64,000 bases of DNA from Euryarchaeota archaeon UBA86 (GTDB taxonomy: Archaea > Thermoplasmatota > Poseidoniia > Poseidoniales > Thalassarchaeaceae), in assembly GCA_002503055.1 (NCBI GenBank), contig DAQX01000007.1:20377-84376 (forward strand). The letters run 5' to 3'. Under the pieces are notes generated by a model that did no database searches, was not told the DNA's origin, and saw only the letters and a list, made by a program, of their open reading frames with translations. The translations under genes and the position numbers were made by a program. Positions 18,527 to 26,794 of this stretch are shown here, in pieces. Positions within the stretch are counted from its first letter, which is position 1. Each line of letters starts with the position of its first letter.

Positions 18527-19228
18527 TTAGACTAATTCGTGCAGTAGAGAAGAAGCCCCGATTCTCAATCTAACAGGACCTTGAATTGAAGAATCTTCTG
18601 AGGAGACGATGCTGACCAGCCTGTTCACATCATCCAGAGTGCCAATTCCTCCTGAGAGCTTTATTCCCGGGCGACTGCCCATAGTCACCCCATGCCTCAT
18701 GACCTCAAAAGCCAGAATATGTGCAGCCTGATCACTGCATCCTCCACGTTTTCCAGTACATGTCTTGACGAAGTCAGCACCTGCAGCTAACACCATTCGA
18801 GTAGAGGCACGCATACTGTGCTCGTCCAACAAGGGAGTCTCGATAATCACCTTTAGAACACAATTAGCCGATGCCTCTCTCATCGCTATCAGCATCGCTA
18901 ACTCAGATTGCCCAGGAGCTTCATCAGATGGCTCGAGAACGCAATCAATCTCGTCGGCCCCTGCCTCAACTGCTTGCCTAATTGCAGCCGCTACTTGCTC
19001 CGGGTCACCGCCACCGACTGGGAAGCCTGCAGCAACAGCACTGATTGAGATCCCCTCTAATCTCTCTGCAACATAGGAAACATGCTCAGAGAAAACGCAC
19101 ACAGAAGCCGGACGATGCAAGTTAGCTAATCTGCATAATTCATCCAATTCGGATTCACTTGCATTGAGATCGAGTAGAGTCAAGTCGAGGATATCTAGTG
19201 CCTCGCGCGCATCCATGTTCTCTCTCAC
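18527..19228 (-). CDS. deoC: Deoxyribose-phosphate aldolase
   Basis: 233 residues. DeoC splits 2-deoxyribose 5-phosphate into glyceraldehyde 3-phosphate and acetaldehyde in deoxynucleoside breakdown. The Schiff-base Lys155 lies in ADFVKTCTGKRGG, the helper Lys126 in VLKVIIET, and Asp95 in EIDCVLEP. The start codon overlaps the serC stop by 4 bases, so the two are co-transcribed although their pathways differ. Met5 is an alternative start. Confidence 0.93.
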   Translation of the reverse strand: MRENMDAREALDILDLTLLDLNASESELDELCRLANLHRPASVCVFSEHVSYVAERLEGISISAVAAGFPVGGGDPEQVAAAIRQAVEAGADEIDCVLEPSDEAPGQSELAMLIAMREASANCVLKVIIETPLLDEHSMRASTRMVLAAGADFVKTCTGKRGGCSDQAAHILAFEVMRHGVTMGSRPGIKLSGGIGTLDDVNRLVSIVSSEDSSIQGPVRLRIGASSLLHELV

Positions 19229-20316
19229 CCGTGACGCGACTCAAAGTCACGCATGAATCCAACCAAAGTCTCCACACTCTCTATTGGGCAACCGTTGTAC
19301 ATGCTCGCTCTAATTCCTCCTACGCTACGGTGCCCCTTGAGCCCACCCAGTCCAGAATCATTAGCCTCATTCAGGAAGTCGCCCTCTAGTTCGGTATTGG
19401 ATAGACGCCATGTGACATTCATCACCGAACGAGATCCACCATGTGCATGAGGTCTCCAGAAGTCACTCCTATCCAATTCATTGTACAACAGTGAGGCCTT
19501 AGCACGATTTCTTTCAACAGCACCCTCTAGGCCACCATTTCGCTCGACCCAATCTAGTACTTTGTCAAGGACGAAGATGCCGAAGGTGTTGGGCGTATTG
19601 AACATCGATCCCTTGGCCGCGTGAGTTCGGTAATCGAGCATCGTGGGTAATCCATCATGACATCTCGATAAAGCCCAAGGAGACAAGATTGCCAGAGTTA
19701 CTCCACTAGGGCCGAGATTCTTCTGCGCACCGGCGTAGATTAGGTCATGCTCCGAGACATCCAATGGGACACCGCAGATATCCGAACTAGCATCAACTAC
19801 TCTGGGTTTACCAGCACTATCTGGGAGATGATGAAATTGCGTTCCGAACAAGGTATTGTTCGAGGTATAGTGAACATAATCTGCATCGGCTCTGATAGAG
19901 TAATCACCGTCCGAGGGAACAGATCTGAAATTTTCGTCCGAACCGTCCCAAGCAGCAACGCAGTCTCCAACTCTCTTGGCCTCCTTGAGGGCCTTCTCCG
20001 ACCATGTTCCTGATACCAGATAGTCGGCCTTGCCTCCTTCCCCTATCAGGTTCAATGCCGTCATGTAGAACTGAGTCGAGGCTCCTCCCTGTAGAAGTAG
20101 GACTTCGTAGTCATCAGGTACAGACAACAAACTCCTCACTCTACCAATCGCGGAATCGATCACTGCCTGGAAAGTATCTGAGCGATGTGAGACTTCCATG
20201 AGGCCAAAACCACTGCCCGATAGATTAGGTAGGGCCTCCGAGACCTCTTGGACTACCTCGTAAGGTAGCACAGCCGGCCCAGCACCGAAGTTATGGATGC
20301 GACCCTCGGGTTGCAC
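19225..20316 (-). CDS. serC: Phosphoserine aminotransferase
   Basis: 363 residues of class V PLP aminotransferase that converts 3-phosphohydroxypyruvate and glutamate to phosphoserine. The opening NFGAGPAVLPYEVV is diagnostic, followed by LLLQGGASTQFYM (PLP phosphate loop), HYTSNNTLFGTQF, and Lys199 in YAGAQKNLGPSGVT as the Schiff-base residue. The GTG start at 20316 gives a short lead before the GAGP motif. Upstream gene of a two-gene operon with deoC; divergent from pdxT across 78 bases. A HAD phosphatase at 46.9 kb and a SerK-like protein at 42.9 kb may belong to the same serine metabolism. Confidence 0.95.
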   Translation of the reverse strand: MQPEGRIHNFGAGPAVLPYEVVQEVSEALPNLSGSGFGLMEVSHRSDTFQAVIDSAIGRVRSLLSVPDDYEVLLLQGGASTQFYMTALNLIGEGGKADYLVSGTWSEKALKEAKRVGDCVAAWDGSDENFRSVPSDGDYSIRADADYVHYTSNNTLFGTQFHHLPDSAGKPRVVDASSDICGVPLDVSEHDLIYAGAQKNLGPSGVTLAILSPWALSRCHDGLPTMLDYRTHAAKGSMFNTPNTFGIFVLDKVLDWVERNGGLEGAVERNRAKASLLYNELDRSDFWRPHAHGGSRSVMNVTWRLSNTELEGDFLNEANDSGLGGLKGHRSVGGIRASMYNGCPIESVETLVGFMRDFESRHG

Positions 20317-20394
20317 AAATCGACGTCTAGGCTTCGGTCTTTCAGTTCATCGGAGGCGCGACAGAGTAATTTCCGAGTGGCCGGACGCGTTGAC

Positions 20395-20997
20395 ATGCTG
20401 CGCATAGGGTTAGTCATGCTACAGGGTGCCAGACATGTTCACATGTCGACCCTACAGAAGGCTGCTGATGAGTGTGGTATAGAAATCAGTCTTCATGAAT
20501 TGAGAATGAAATCAGACCTAACCGAGGCCGACCCACATGCGTTGGTTCTTCCCGGGGGCGAGTCCACTACGATGAGACTGACTGGGAATCATGAGACTTC
20601 TAGGCTACTCCCTGCGGTCTTTGATTGGATTCGCAGCGATTTATCCCGTCCCGTCCTAGGTACCTGCGCTGGCGCAATTCTACTATCGGACCCTCAAGAT
20701 GGAGGTGATTCTCTTATTCCTGCAAGCATAGATCGGAATGCCTATGGTAGACAGGCCGAATCTTTCCAGGCCGATGTCTACTCTGAGATACTGGGAAGGG
20801 ATTTCCCTGGCGTCTTTATTCGAGCCCCTAGATTCGATTCTATTGCTGATTCGGCACATGTTGCTGCAACACATGAGGAGGAAGTAGTGGGTATCAGGTA
20901 TGGCAATAGGCTTGCCCTGACTTTCCACCCAGAACTATCCAATGATACGGGATTTCACCGCTGGCTGATTGAGTTAGCCGAGGAGGTGGCAGTATGA
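20395..20997 (+). CDS. pdxT: Pyridoxal 5'-phosphate synthase glutaminase subunit PdxT
   Basis: 200 residues, class I glutamine amidotransferase that supplies ammonia to PdxS for PLP synthesis. Nucleophile Cys91 lies in LGTCAGAILLS, the oxyanion-loop motif is LPGGESTTMRL (52-62), and the His-x-Glu of the triad is in TFHPELSND near the C terminus. ATG 20395 is chosen since it gives the standard first strand (RIGLVMLQGARHVH). No pdxS is in the window. The stop overlaps the next gene's ATG by 4 bases. Confidence 0.95.
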   Translation: MLRIGLVMLQGARHVHMSTLQKAADECGIEISLHELRMKSDLTEADPHALVLPGGESTTMRLTGNHETSRLLPAVFDWIRSDLSRPVLGTCAGAILLSDPQDGGDSLIPASIDRNAYGRQAESFQADVYSEILGRDFPGVFIRAPRFDSIADSAHVAATHEEEVVGIRYGNRLALTFHPELSNDTGFHRWLIELAEEVAV

Positions 20998-22136
20998 GCG
21001 TATCTCTACCTATATCACAGATTGAAACTCTACCAGAAGCGGCCGATGAAGGAGATTCTGAAGGTTGCATCCAATGTCAGATGGGAAGCAAACTGGTCCT
21101 TTTCATAACTGGCAATTGTCACTGGAGGTGTGACTATTGCCCACTGTCTGAAACTCGTCGCAATATCGACTATATGTTTGCAAATGAGCGACGCTGTGAG
21201 AACTTCGATGAAGTCATCGAGGAAGCTAAGGCAATGAGGGCCACTGGTGCTGGAATTACTGGCGGAGATCCACTCATGGCGAGAGAGAGGACGCTAGAGG
21301 GAATTAGAACTCTGAAAGCAGAGTTCGGCGAGTCATTCCATCTGCACATGTATACGAGCATCCCGTTCAGAACAGAATGGGCTGCTGAGTTCGCCGAAGC
21401 AGGACTCGATGAGATACGCTTCCACTTGCTGGATTTACAATCAGAGGAGTATCGAGAAGTGATTTCTGCTTGTACTGAGGCTGGTATAGAGACTGGAATT
21501 GAACTACCTTGCGAGCCCGATAAGGAGGCCGAGTTAGTACAACTACTCGAGTATTTACGAGACTTCAAAATCAATTTCATTAATCTGAATGAGTTAGAGA
21601 TTACCGTAGGTAATCATGACAACATGGAGCTACGAGGTTTCAATCTTTCAACCGAAATTACTGCGGGGGCGAAAGGATCTTCCGAACTAGCTCAGATGCT
21701 AAGGAATCGAGTGAATTGTGCGGCCAATGGGTTGCCTGACCCAGTTGACTCAGTTTTTCGTGAGCCATACGGATTCCATGTCAAATTCTGCACTGCTGTG
21801 TACAAGGATGCAGGCCAATTGAGAAGGAGATTTGAGCGTAGAGGCGAGGCTACTATCTCTCCCCACGAGACTCTAACTGAGGATTCTACACTAATGTTTG
21901 GAGCAGTCTATGCTTCTGCTGGAAATCAAGCAGATTGGATTGAGGAGATTGCTGAGATTACTGGACTTCCCAGTAGATTCATGCTCTGGGACTCGGATGA
22001 AGGCCGAATTGAGTTGCCACTAGTTATTGCAGAATCAATTGCCGATGAGGTAGATGCACCTGTAGCAATGGTCGAAGTCACTCCTACCTTTGATAGGATG
22101 GAAGTTACAGTAGTCTGGCTCAATGATTCAAACTGA
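20994..22136 (+). CDS. Radical SAM protein, function unknown
   Basis: 380 residues. The radical SAM cluster motif CxxxCxxC is NCHWRCDYCPLS (Cys42, Cys46, Cys49), followed by the SAM-binding TGAGITGGDPLM. An extra CIQC pair at 25-28 precedes the cluster and might bind a second metal. The middle region (HLHMYTSIPFR, EIRFHLLD) is a TIM-type partial barrel. It resembles pyruvate-formate-lyase-activase-like archaeal proteins; the substrate is unknown. Translational coupling with pdxT (ATGA overlap) suggests a link with PLP or amine chemistry, but this is inference. Confidence 0.8.
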   Translation: MSVSLPISQIETLPEAADEGDSEGCIQCQMGSKLVLFITGNCHWRCDYCPLSETRRNIDYMFANERRCENFDEVIEEAKAMRATGAGITGGDPLMARERTLEGIRTLKAEFGESFHLHMYTSIPFRTEWAAEFAEAGLDEIRFHLLDLQSEEYREVISACTEAGIETGIELPCEPDKEAELVQLLEYLRDFKINFINLNELEITVGNHDNMELRGFNLSTEITAGAKGSSELAQMLRNRVNCAANGLPDPVDSVFREPYGFHVKFCTAVYKDAGQLRRRFERRGEATISPHETLTEDSTLMFGAVYASAGNQADWIEEIAEITGLPSRFMLWDSDEGRIELPLVIAESIADEVDAPVAMVEVTPTFDRMEVTVVWLNDSN

Positions 22137-22186
22137 TTCTGTAGTTCTTCGTTGGGTTCATAGGGCCTCGGCTCAGACTCCATGTC

Positions 22187-24028
22187 ATGCCGGTCAGGCA
22201 AGGTAATCCTGAAGCTGTGGGGGTAAATCCGTTCCGTAGGCTTTCAGCATCTCAAGTTATCACCTGGAATTCCTGTAACAGGTTGTGGTACTACAATTAC
22301 ATCGAACGCCTGAAGTCGCCCCTTCCGCCTCAGATTATTCGAGGAAATGCTGTCGAAGAGTGCATCTGCAGAGTACTCCGAGACTCACCAGCGTTGGTTT
22401 CGGCCGATTCAGAAGATGAGATGACATCACCGCTCCTTGATGATGGATCACTAGACTATGATAATCAATTGGCTTGGCCCGGACCTGCTACAATTGAATT
22501 ATCCGAAGAACAATGGCCAAAAGACAGAGACTCACTACTCATTTGGGCAGAAGCCCGAGCAGAGATACATTTCGACAAATGCTGGGAGGCTGCAGTAGAT
22601 GACTGGAAGGCATTACCTAACAAGACTGGTTCAGTCGACAATGCAGACCCCAACGAAGCCAGAGACATGGTCAAAGTAGGCCTGAGAATGCATATCGATC
22701 AGGTCGAAACCTGTCTGAATGCAGGAGGTGGTCCAAGAGTTTCGAACTGGAGAGCAGGAGAGGGCCGAGGTTACTGGCCACCTCCTGATGGATTCCCTCG
22801 TCAGTGGAATCAGCCACACCCTTGTGCCAAAGACTCTGGTGATGTCTCATGGTGTGAAGCTTGGGAATTAGCTAGGCCATGGTTCGTTGATCCTGATGCG
22901 GGGCAGTGGAAACAAACCACTTCACATCCCGACGAGTGGTTTCAAGGAGAGTACGATATGGTCTACGATTGGACAGGCCGAATCAGAATTATTGATCTCA
23001 AGGCTTCTATTGGGAAAGGTGACCGCTCGGCCGGCTATATCGATCAATTACGCCTCTACTGCTGGCTTTGGTGGGAGACCCATGAAAGATCTGAGGAAGT
23101 TGAAACGCTCGAGATTTGGTACCTGGGTGCCGAGGCGATTAAGGAAGTCAAATGCCCTTCTTTAGAGGAGATGGAAAAACTGTCCGTGGAACTCTCTCAA
23201 TTGTATCAGAAGATTCACGCTAAAGATCCTGAAATGGACGAATGTCCTCCAGAACCATCTCCTTTGAACTACTTCGATAAGGGAGGTGTACCATCTAAGA
23301 AGCCGATTGACCCCAATCCAAGAGCTCGCTGTACTTACTGTGATTTGCGAGGAGTTTGCGAGGGTAGTGACCACAATCTTGAGTTGCCACTTGAGCGAAA
23401 GTTGGATCGCTTCGGGCACAGTTGGCCCATAACTCCGCTGGGAGAGATCGTCACTCGAGTCAATGTGGTTGGCGAAGTCTCAGGTTTACGAGGACCAAAT
23501 CTCTCCGAAGATGGCTCAGTAGAACTCGCATTTACCTTGCAAGATGGGTATGACCGTGCCAAGGTACAACCATCACGCTACGGCTCACCTAGGCAGGTGA
23601 CTCGTTCAATATCAAGCGGAAGCAGAGTGCGTATCGAGAATGCCATGGCTTCGATGTGGAAGGGAGAAATAGTGCTAGATCTCGATGAAAAGTCTTCAGT
23701 CGATATCGCCGAAGATTTAGACGAGGAATCAATCGTAGATATTGAGACTAAAGCGAATGTCGTTGGGAGAGTATGGTCAATCAATGCCTTCCCAGATGGA
23801 GAGGGGGTGGCTAGGTGGTCAATTACGCTCATTGATCAGACCGGATCAGCAGGTGTGGTCGCATTCAGACAGTTCATCCCTCTTGCTGCAGCAGGAGTGA
23901 CTAGAGGAGACGAGATTGCAATTCTCAACGGCGAGATTGGAGAATTCAATAGCCAGCCACAAGTCAGAATGGGGCCCGGAGCCCGTCTAGTTGTCTTACG
24001 AGACTCGACAGAGGTTCCAGCATACTAG
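22187..24028 (+). CDS. Fe-S PD-(D/E)XK nuclease (Cas4/AddB/RecB-like) with C-terminal OB-fold region
   Basis: 613 residues. The nuclease domain has GEYDMVYD (254-261) with Asp257, IIDLKAS with Asp270 and Lys272, and the RecB-type QLRLYCWLW (287-295). Four cysteines are placed as in Cas4/AddB/Dna2 4Fe-4S nucleases: Cys30 in WNSCNRLWYY, and Cys382, Cys385, Cys391 in CTYCDLRGVC. From about 415 to 605 two beta-rich segments (TRVNVVGEVSGL and TKANVVGRVWSI) look like OB-folds that would bind single-stranded DNA. A role in DNA end processing or repair is inferred. No helicase or CRISPR gene is adjacent. Its stop directly abuts the tRNA-Ser 3' end. Confidence 0.85.
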   Translation: MPVRQGNPEAVGVNPFRRLSASQVITWNSCNRLWYYNYIERLKSPLPPQIIRGNAVEECICRVLRDSPALVSADSEDEMTSPLLDDGSLDYDNQLAWPGPATIELSEEQWPKDRDSLLIWAEARAEIHFDKCWEAAVDDWKALPNKTGSVDNADPNEARDMVKVGLRMHIDQVETCLNAGGGPRVSNWRAGEGRGYWPPPDGFPRQWNQPHPCAKDSGDVSWCEAWELARPWFVDPDAGQWKQTTSHPDEWFQGEYDMVYDWTGRIRIIDLKASIGKGDRSAGYIDQLRLYCWLWWETHERSEEVETLEIWYLGAEAIKEVKCPSLEEMEKLSVELSQLYQKIHAKDPEMDECPPEPSPLNYFDKGGVPSKKPIDPNPRARCTYCDLRGVCEGSDHNLELPLERKLDRFGHSWPITPLGEIVTRVNVVGEVSGLRGPNLSEDGSVELAFTLQDGYDRAKVQPSRYGSPRQVTRSISSGSRVRIENAMASMWKGEIVLDLDEKSSVDIAEDLDEESIVDIETKANVVGRVWSINAFPDGEGVARWSITLIDQTGSAGVVAFRQFIPLAAAGVTRGDEIAILNGEIGEFNSQPQVRMGPGARLVVLRDSTEVPAY

Positions 24029-24114
24029 TGGCGCCGAGAGAGGGATTTGAACCCCCGCGTCCAATGGACAGTGGATTTCGAATCCACCGCAATACCGGGC
24101 TATGCGATCTCGGC
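24029..24114 (-). tRNA. tRNA-Ser (CGA), CCA encoded
   Basis: Read on the minus strand: acceptor GCCGAGA pairs with TCTCGGC, anticodon stem GTGGA/TCCAC with loop TTCGAAA (anticodon CGA), a long class II variable arm (TCCATTGGA) as expected for serine, and T-arm GGGGG-TTCAAAT-CCCTC. Discriminator G and CCA are encoded. The 3' end abuts the stop codon of the nuclease gene with no gap. Confidence 0.95.
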
Positions 24115-24137
24115 AGCGCTCCGGCCACCTGCGAATC

Positions 24138-24146
24138 AAACATAAG
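24138..24146. promoter_or_regulatory. Candidate bidirectional TATA element between tRNA-Ser and the ubiquitin-like gene
   Basis: The only AT-rich patch in the 54-base gap is AAACATAAG. Its centre is about 28 bases from the tRNA-Ser 5' end (24114) on one side and about 27 bases from the GTG start (24169) on the other. Both distances match archaeal TATA-to-start spacing, so one element may serve both directions. No experiment supports this here. Confidence 0.35.
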
Positions 24147-24168
24147 GCTGACCCGATGTGTGAGGGCC

Positions 24169-24369
24169 GTGAGAATACAGGTGGAGCACGAAGGGGATTC
24201 GCTGACTCTCGAGTCTGATTTGCCGATTAGTATCTCTGAGGTCCTAGAGAGGATGTCAATCCCGGCCTCAACTGTCCTAGCCGTTCATGATGATGTCATT
24301 GTCCCTCATACTTCGATAATCAAGTCAGACATCAACCTCGAGTTGATTGTAGTCTCTTCTGGAGGATAG
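24169..24369 (+). CDS. Ubiquitin-like small modifier / sulfur carrier ending in Gly-Gly
   Basis: 66 residues with a beta-grasp pattern: strand RIQVEHEG, strand SLTLES, helix SISEVLERM, then VLAVHDDVIVPHTSII and a final strand LELIVVSSGG. The C-terminal di-glycine is the hallmark of ThiS/MoaD/SAMP/Ubl proteins, which are adenylated by an E1-like enzyme and carry sulfur or are ligated to lysines. GTG at 24169 is chosen because it gives the standard first strand; the open frame runs back into tRNA-Ser, which cannot be coding. It lies 3 bases from the convergent PAC2 gene. tRNA thiolation (TtuB-like) and protein tagging are both possible. Confidence 0.8.
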   Translation: MRIQVEHEGDSLTLESDLPISISEVLERMSIPASTVLAVHDDVIVPHTSIIKSDINLELIVVSSGG

Positions 24370-24372
24370 AGA

Positions 24373-25134
24373 CTAGACGTAGAAGTCGCCCGTTTCTCCC
24401 TCAGTCATAGCCAGAGTCTCTTCCAAATCTCCTCCAGCATTCATCTCGCCGAGAATCCTTGCTGCAATCTTCTCTGTAGAATCGAGACTCAAATCAAGCG
24501 GCAATTCAAATGCCGCTTCTATCCAACTTGCCAATCTATCAGCTGCCACGACATCTGTACTAGATCCCATTGTTTCTGCCACCAGCCCAATAGTACTAAC
24601 TGAATGGACTGGGGAAAGCGAAATTAGAAGCCCTGCAATTCCAATCATTCCTGCTTCGGGATGTTCTCTGCTAACGGGTATGTCTCCTGCTTCGAGGCCC
24701 TTCCTGACATCAGCATCCGCGCAGATCACATGTATCTGCTTATCTTCAGCGCCTGCCGCAAGGCCCGCAAGAACCAGTAATCGAGGAGTGTTTGAGTCAG
24801 AAGCGAGTTGTAGTATTGCCTCAGACACCTCATGCTGCCCCGCAGCAGTCATCGGCTGCAGATTTCCGCCGACTACCACCACCGTCCTCCCGTCGGGAAG
24901 TAAAACTGAGTCTATTCGGATTCTTGGAGGGGCCAGAAGAGAGTCGCCATCTAATGTTGCATGAGGGGGAAAGTCAGGATGCAGAATCCATGCGAGAGTC
25001 CTAGAGGGGTGCTTCTCTACCAACGAGTCTACAACCAGTTTGCCTACATTACCCACTCCTGGGACCGCCTCTAGCATTGCAGCATGTTCGGGTAGACTAT
25101 CTCCAACAAGCCAGTGAATCTTGGCCCTATTCAT
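24373..25134 (-). CDS. PAC2-family proteasome assembly chaperone homologue
   Basis: 253 residues. The PAC2 fold is indicated by the start (WLVGDSLPEHAAMLEAVPGVGNVGKLVVDSL), the middle (VVVVGGNLQP, LLVLAGLAAGA), and the segment GMIGIAGLLISLSPVHSVSTIGLVAETMGSS with its conserved glycines. Archaeal relatives (PbaA/PbaB) bind proteasome subunits. It is the last gene of the L44e-S27e-aIF2a-Nop10-PAC2 operon, an arrangement common in archaea, and its start overlaps the nop10 stop by 4 bases. The ending lacks the HbYX motif; the last residues are GDFYV. Confidence 0.85.
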   Translation of the reverse strand: MNRAKIHWLVGDSLPEHAAMLEAVPGVGNVGKLVVDSLVEKHPSRTLAWILHPDFPPHATLDGDSLLAPPRIRIDSVLLPDGRTVVVVGGNLQPMTAAGQHEVSEAILQLASDSNTPRLLVLAGLAAGAEDKQIHVICADADVRKGLEAGDIPVSREHPEAGMIGIAGLLISLSPVHSVSTIGLVAETMGSSTDVVAADRLASWIEAAFELPLDLSLDSTEKIAARILGEMNAGGDLEETLAMTEGETGDFYV

Positions 25135-25349
25135 TCTTCTTCACTCTCCTCATTTCTGGTCGTAGGTAGCGATTCCAACCACTCATCACTACCAGCATTC
25201 ATTCGCTTACGCCTCCTAGCTCCTTGCGGATCTTCTGGAGAGTATTTCATTGGCGATACTGCAGCCATTGCAGATCCACATTTCTCGCATCTAGTTCCTA
25301 GGCCATACTCGCCGCACGATATACACCTTTGCAACCTAGTTCTGACCAT
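25131..25349 (-). CDS. nop10: H/ACA ribonucleoprotein protein Nop10
   Basis: 72 residues from the ATG at 25349. Nop10 is the small scaffold protein of H/ACA pseudouridylation RNPs. The zinc site is CISCG and CEKCG, followed by the family motif SPMKYSPEDPQGARRRK, which packs against Cbf5. The C terminus has an acidic tail (RNEESEEE) longer than usual for archaea. An upstream ATG at 25424 would add 25 residues and overlap the aIF2a stop; both starts are possible, the shorter fits family length. Operon context strongly supports the call. Confidence 0.88.
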   Translation of the reverse strand: MVRTRLQRCISCGEYGLGTRCEKCGSAMAAVSPMKYSPEDPQGARRRKRMNAGSDEWLESLPTTRNEESEEE

Positions 25350-25407
25350 ACTATCGTATTGCTTGCGCTCGGAAGGGTCAATGAAGTCTATGCTCGCCAG
25401 AGTCTGC

Positions 25408-26193
25408 TTAGAGGCGTTCGGCAACTATCGAACCGTCCACCGAGGACATACTGTCCGAGGCGGCTTTCTGTGCAGCCTCCCAGACAGACTCAGCAGCTTG
25501 ATAGTCGGGTGCTCTGATATCGACCCTGTAATGGGGCGCTCCATCGTAATGGCAAGTGATTGTGACCTCTTCCAGATTATTACCGCAGGATTCTGCAGCC
25601 AACAAAGCATCACGAATAGCGTTTACACCCTCTGGGCCCCAGACTTGAATGTCAAACTCTCCCCTGATTTCGACGAACGGAGGGACAATATTCTCCACTG
25701 CCAACTCGGTAACTACTGAAATCCAGTCGCCTGTGAATCCTGCATCGCCCAATGCTGTCTCACTCATGGCACACTCTTCTAGAGCACCATACAGAGTTCC
25801 GAAGATTTCTCTCATTTCGTCACATATCTCGGCCGTCTTTTCCTCGTCCCAGCCAATTCTCTCGGCTGCGACACGCATCATCTGGCCTGCTCTTTGACGA
25901 TTCTTCCAGGCTTGTAGCGTATCCCTTCGGCGTTCCTCAGAAACAGACTTTATTGACAACTCAATTCGTTGCTTATCCTTTCTTACTTGGATGGCCTTGG
26001 CAACAACTCTCTGACCTTCTCTAAGATGTGCACTGATATTCTTGACCCAGCCGGATGCGACCTCTCCAATGAATACGAAACCGGTTCTGCCTTCATATCC
26101 CTCAAGGTTGAGGTACGCCCCGTTTTCCTTGACACTGCTGACTACACAGATGAGCAATTCACCTTCCTCTGGCCAAGAATCGGATTCCGCCAT
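25408..26193 (-). CDS. Translation initiation factor aIF2 subunit alpha
   Basis: 261 residues. The N-terminal S1 domain is clear (WPEEGELLICVVSSVKENGAYLNLEGYEG, then KDKQRIELSIKSV), followed by the helical domain (RRRDTLQAWKNRQRAGQMM) and the C-terminal alpha-beta domain that contacts the gamma subunit. aIF2 delivers initiator tRNA to the small ribosomal subunit. The ATG at 26193 has GAGGGA about 9 bases upstream; a GTG at 26208 overlapping the S27e stop would add five residues. Confidence 0.94.
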   Translation of the reverse strand: MAESDSWPEEGELLICVVSSVKENGAYLNLEGYEGRTGFVFIGEVASGWVKNISAHLREGQRVVAKAIQVRKDKQRIELSIKSVSEERRRDTLQAWKNRQRAGQMMRVAAERIGWDEEKTAEICDEMREIFGTLYGALEECAMSETALGDAGFTGDWISVVTELAVENIVPPFVEIRGEFDIQVWGPEGVNAIRDALLAAESCGNNLEEVTITCHYDGAPHYRVDIRAPDYQAAESVWEAAQKAASDSMSSVDGSIVAERL

Positions 26194-26204
26194 ATGACAT
26201 TCCC

Positions 26205-26375
26205 TCACTCGAGGACGTCAATGATTGTGCTTCCAGATAGGTCTGCCCTACCTCCGGCAGGACTCGCCAATGTTGCGCCACAGATGGCGCACGAGATCGA
26301 GGTTGACGCCCTGTCAAAGATGATGGCTTCGTGACCGCAGTCACGGCAGGTGACTCTTAGGAATCTACCACTCAT
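26205..26375 (-). CDS. rps27e: 30S ribosomal protein S27e
   Basis: 56 residues with the S27e C4 zinc ribbon: Cys10 and Cys13 (VTCRDCG), Cys29 and Cys32 (SCAICG), then the conserved TLASPAGGRADL segment. The ATG at 26375 is preceded by GAGGA about 7 bases upstream and gives the typical MSGRFLRV start; a GTG at 26390 overlapping the L44e stop is less likely. Second gene of the ribosomal/initiation operon. Confidence 0.93.
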   Translation of the reverse strand: MSGRFLRVTCRDCGHEAIIFDRASTSISCAICGATLASPAGGRADLSGSTIIDVLE

Positions 26376-26386
26376 CTTCTTTCCTC

Positions 26387-26659
26387 TCACTTGTCTACTA
26401 GTTCGAACTTCCTAGCTCTCTTCCCTGCAGGGGAATGTGCCTTACCAGTCTCTGTACATCGGTAAATCAGATTAACTCTCTTTGTTGGCTTCTCTCCCGA
26501 TGGCTTAGGTCTAGGGAAACCACGGTAACCCGATGTTACTTTGCGGAATCTTCTCTGACCCCACTTTAGTTCACTGGCGCGTCGCTTCTTGACCCTCTCG
26601 ACAGTGTGCTCGGTGTGCTTACCAGCCGATGGACTGTAGCGCTTCACTGTCCTAGGCAT
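26387..26659 (-). CDS. rpl44e: 50S ribosomal protein L44e, zinc site largely lost
   Basis: 90 residues, recognisable by MPRTVKRYSPSAGKHTEHTV at the start, RASELKWGQRRF in the middle, and LIYRCTETGKAH near the end. Archaeal L44e normally carries two CxxC pairs that bind zinc; here the first pair reads SPSA and the second CTET, so three of four cysteines are gone. The fold must be held without that zinc. The ATG at 26659 has GAGGTGA about 13 bases upstream. First gene of the operon running to PAC2. Confidence 0.9.
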   Translation of the reverse strand: MPRTVKRYSPSAGKHTEHTVERVKKRRASELKWGQRRFRKVTSGYRGFPRPKPSGEKPTKRVNLIYRCTETGKAHSPAGKRARKFELVDK

Positions 26660-26794
26660 CTTGACCACTGGTTCACCTCGCGTCTTACGACATCGCGGCC
26701 ACCGATGACCCATTTATGAACTCTATCTAGCGTACTGCGGCGCGAAATATCTCAGAGGGTAGTCACAAATACGATGTAATGCCATTTACTGCCG

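Noticed and set aside
22187..24028. Cas4 of a CRISPR system
   Set aside because: No CRISPR array or cas gene is present, and the protein is three times longer than Cas4.
24028..24168. Long N-terminal extension of the ubiquitin-like gene
   Set aside because: The extension is read from inside tRNA-Ser; the beta-grasp begins at the GTG at 24169.
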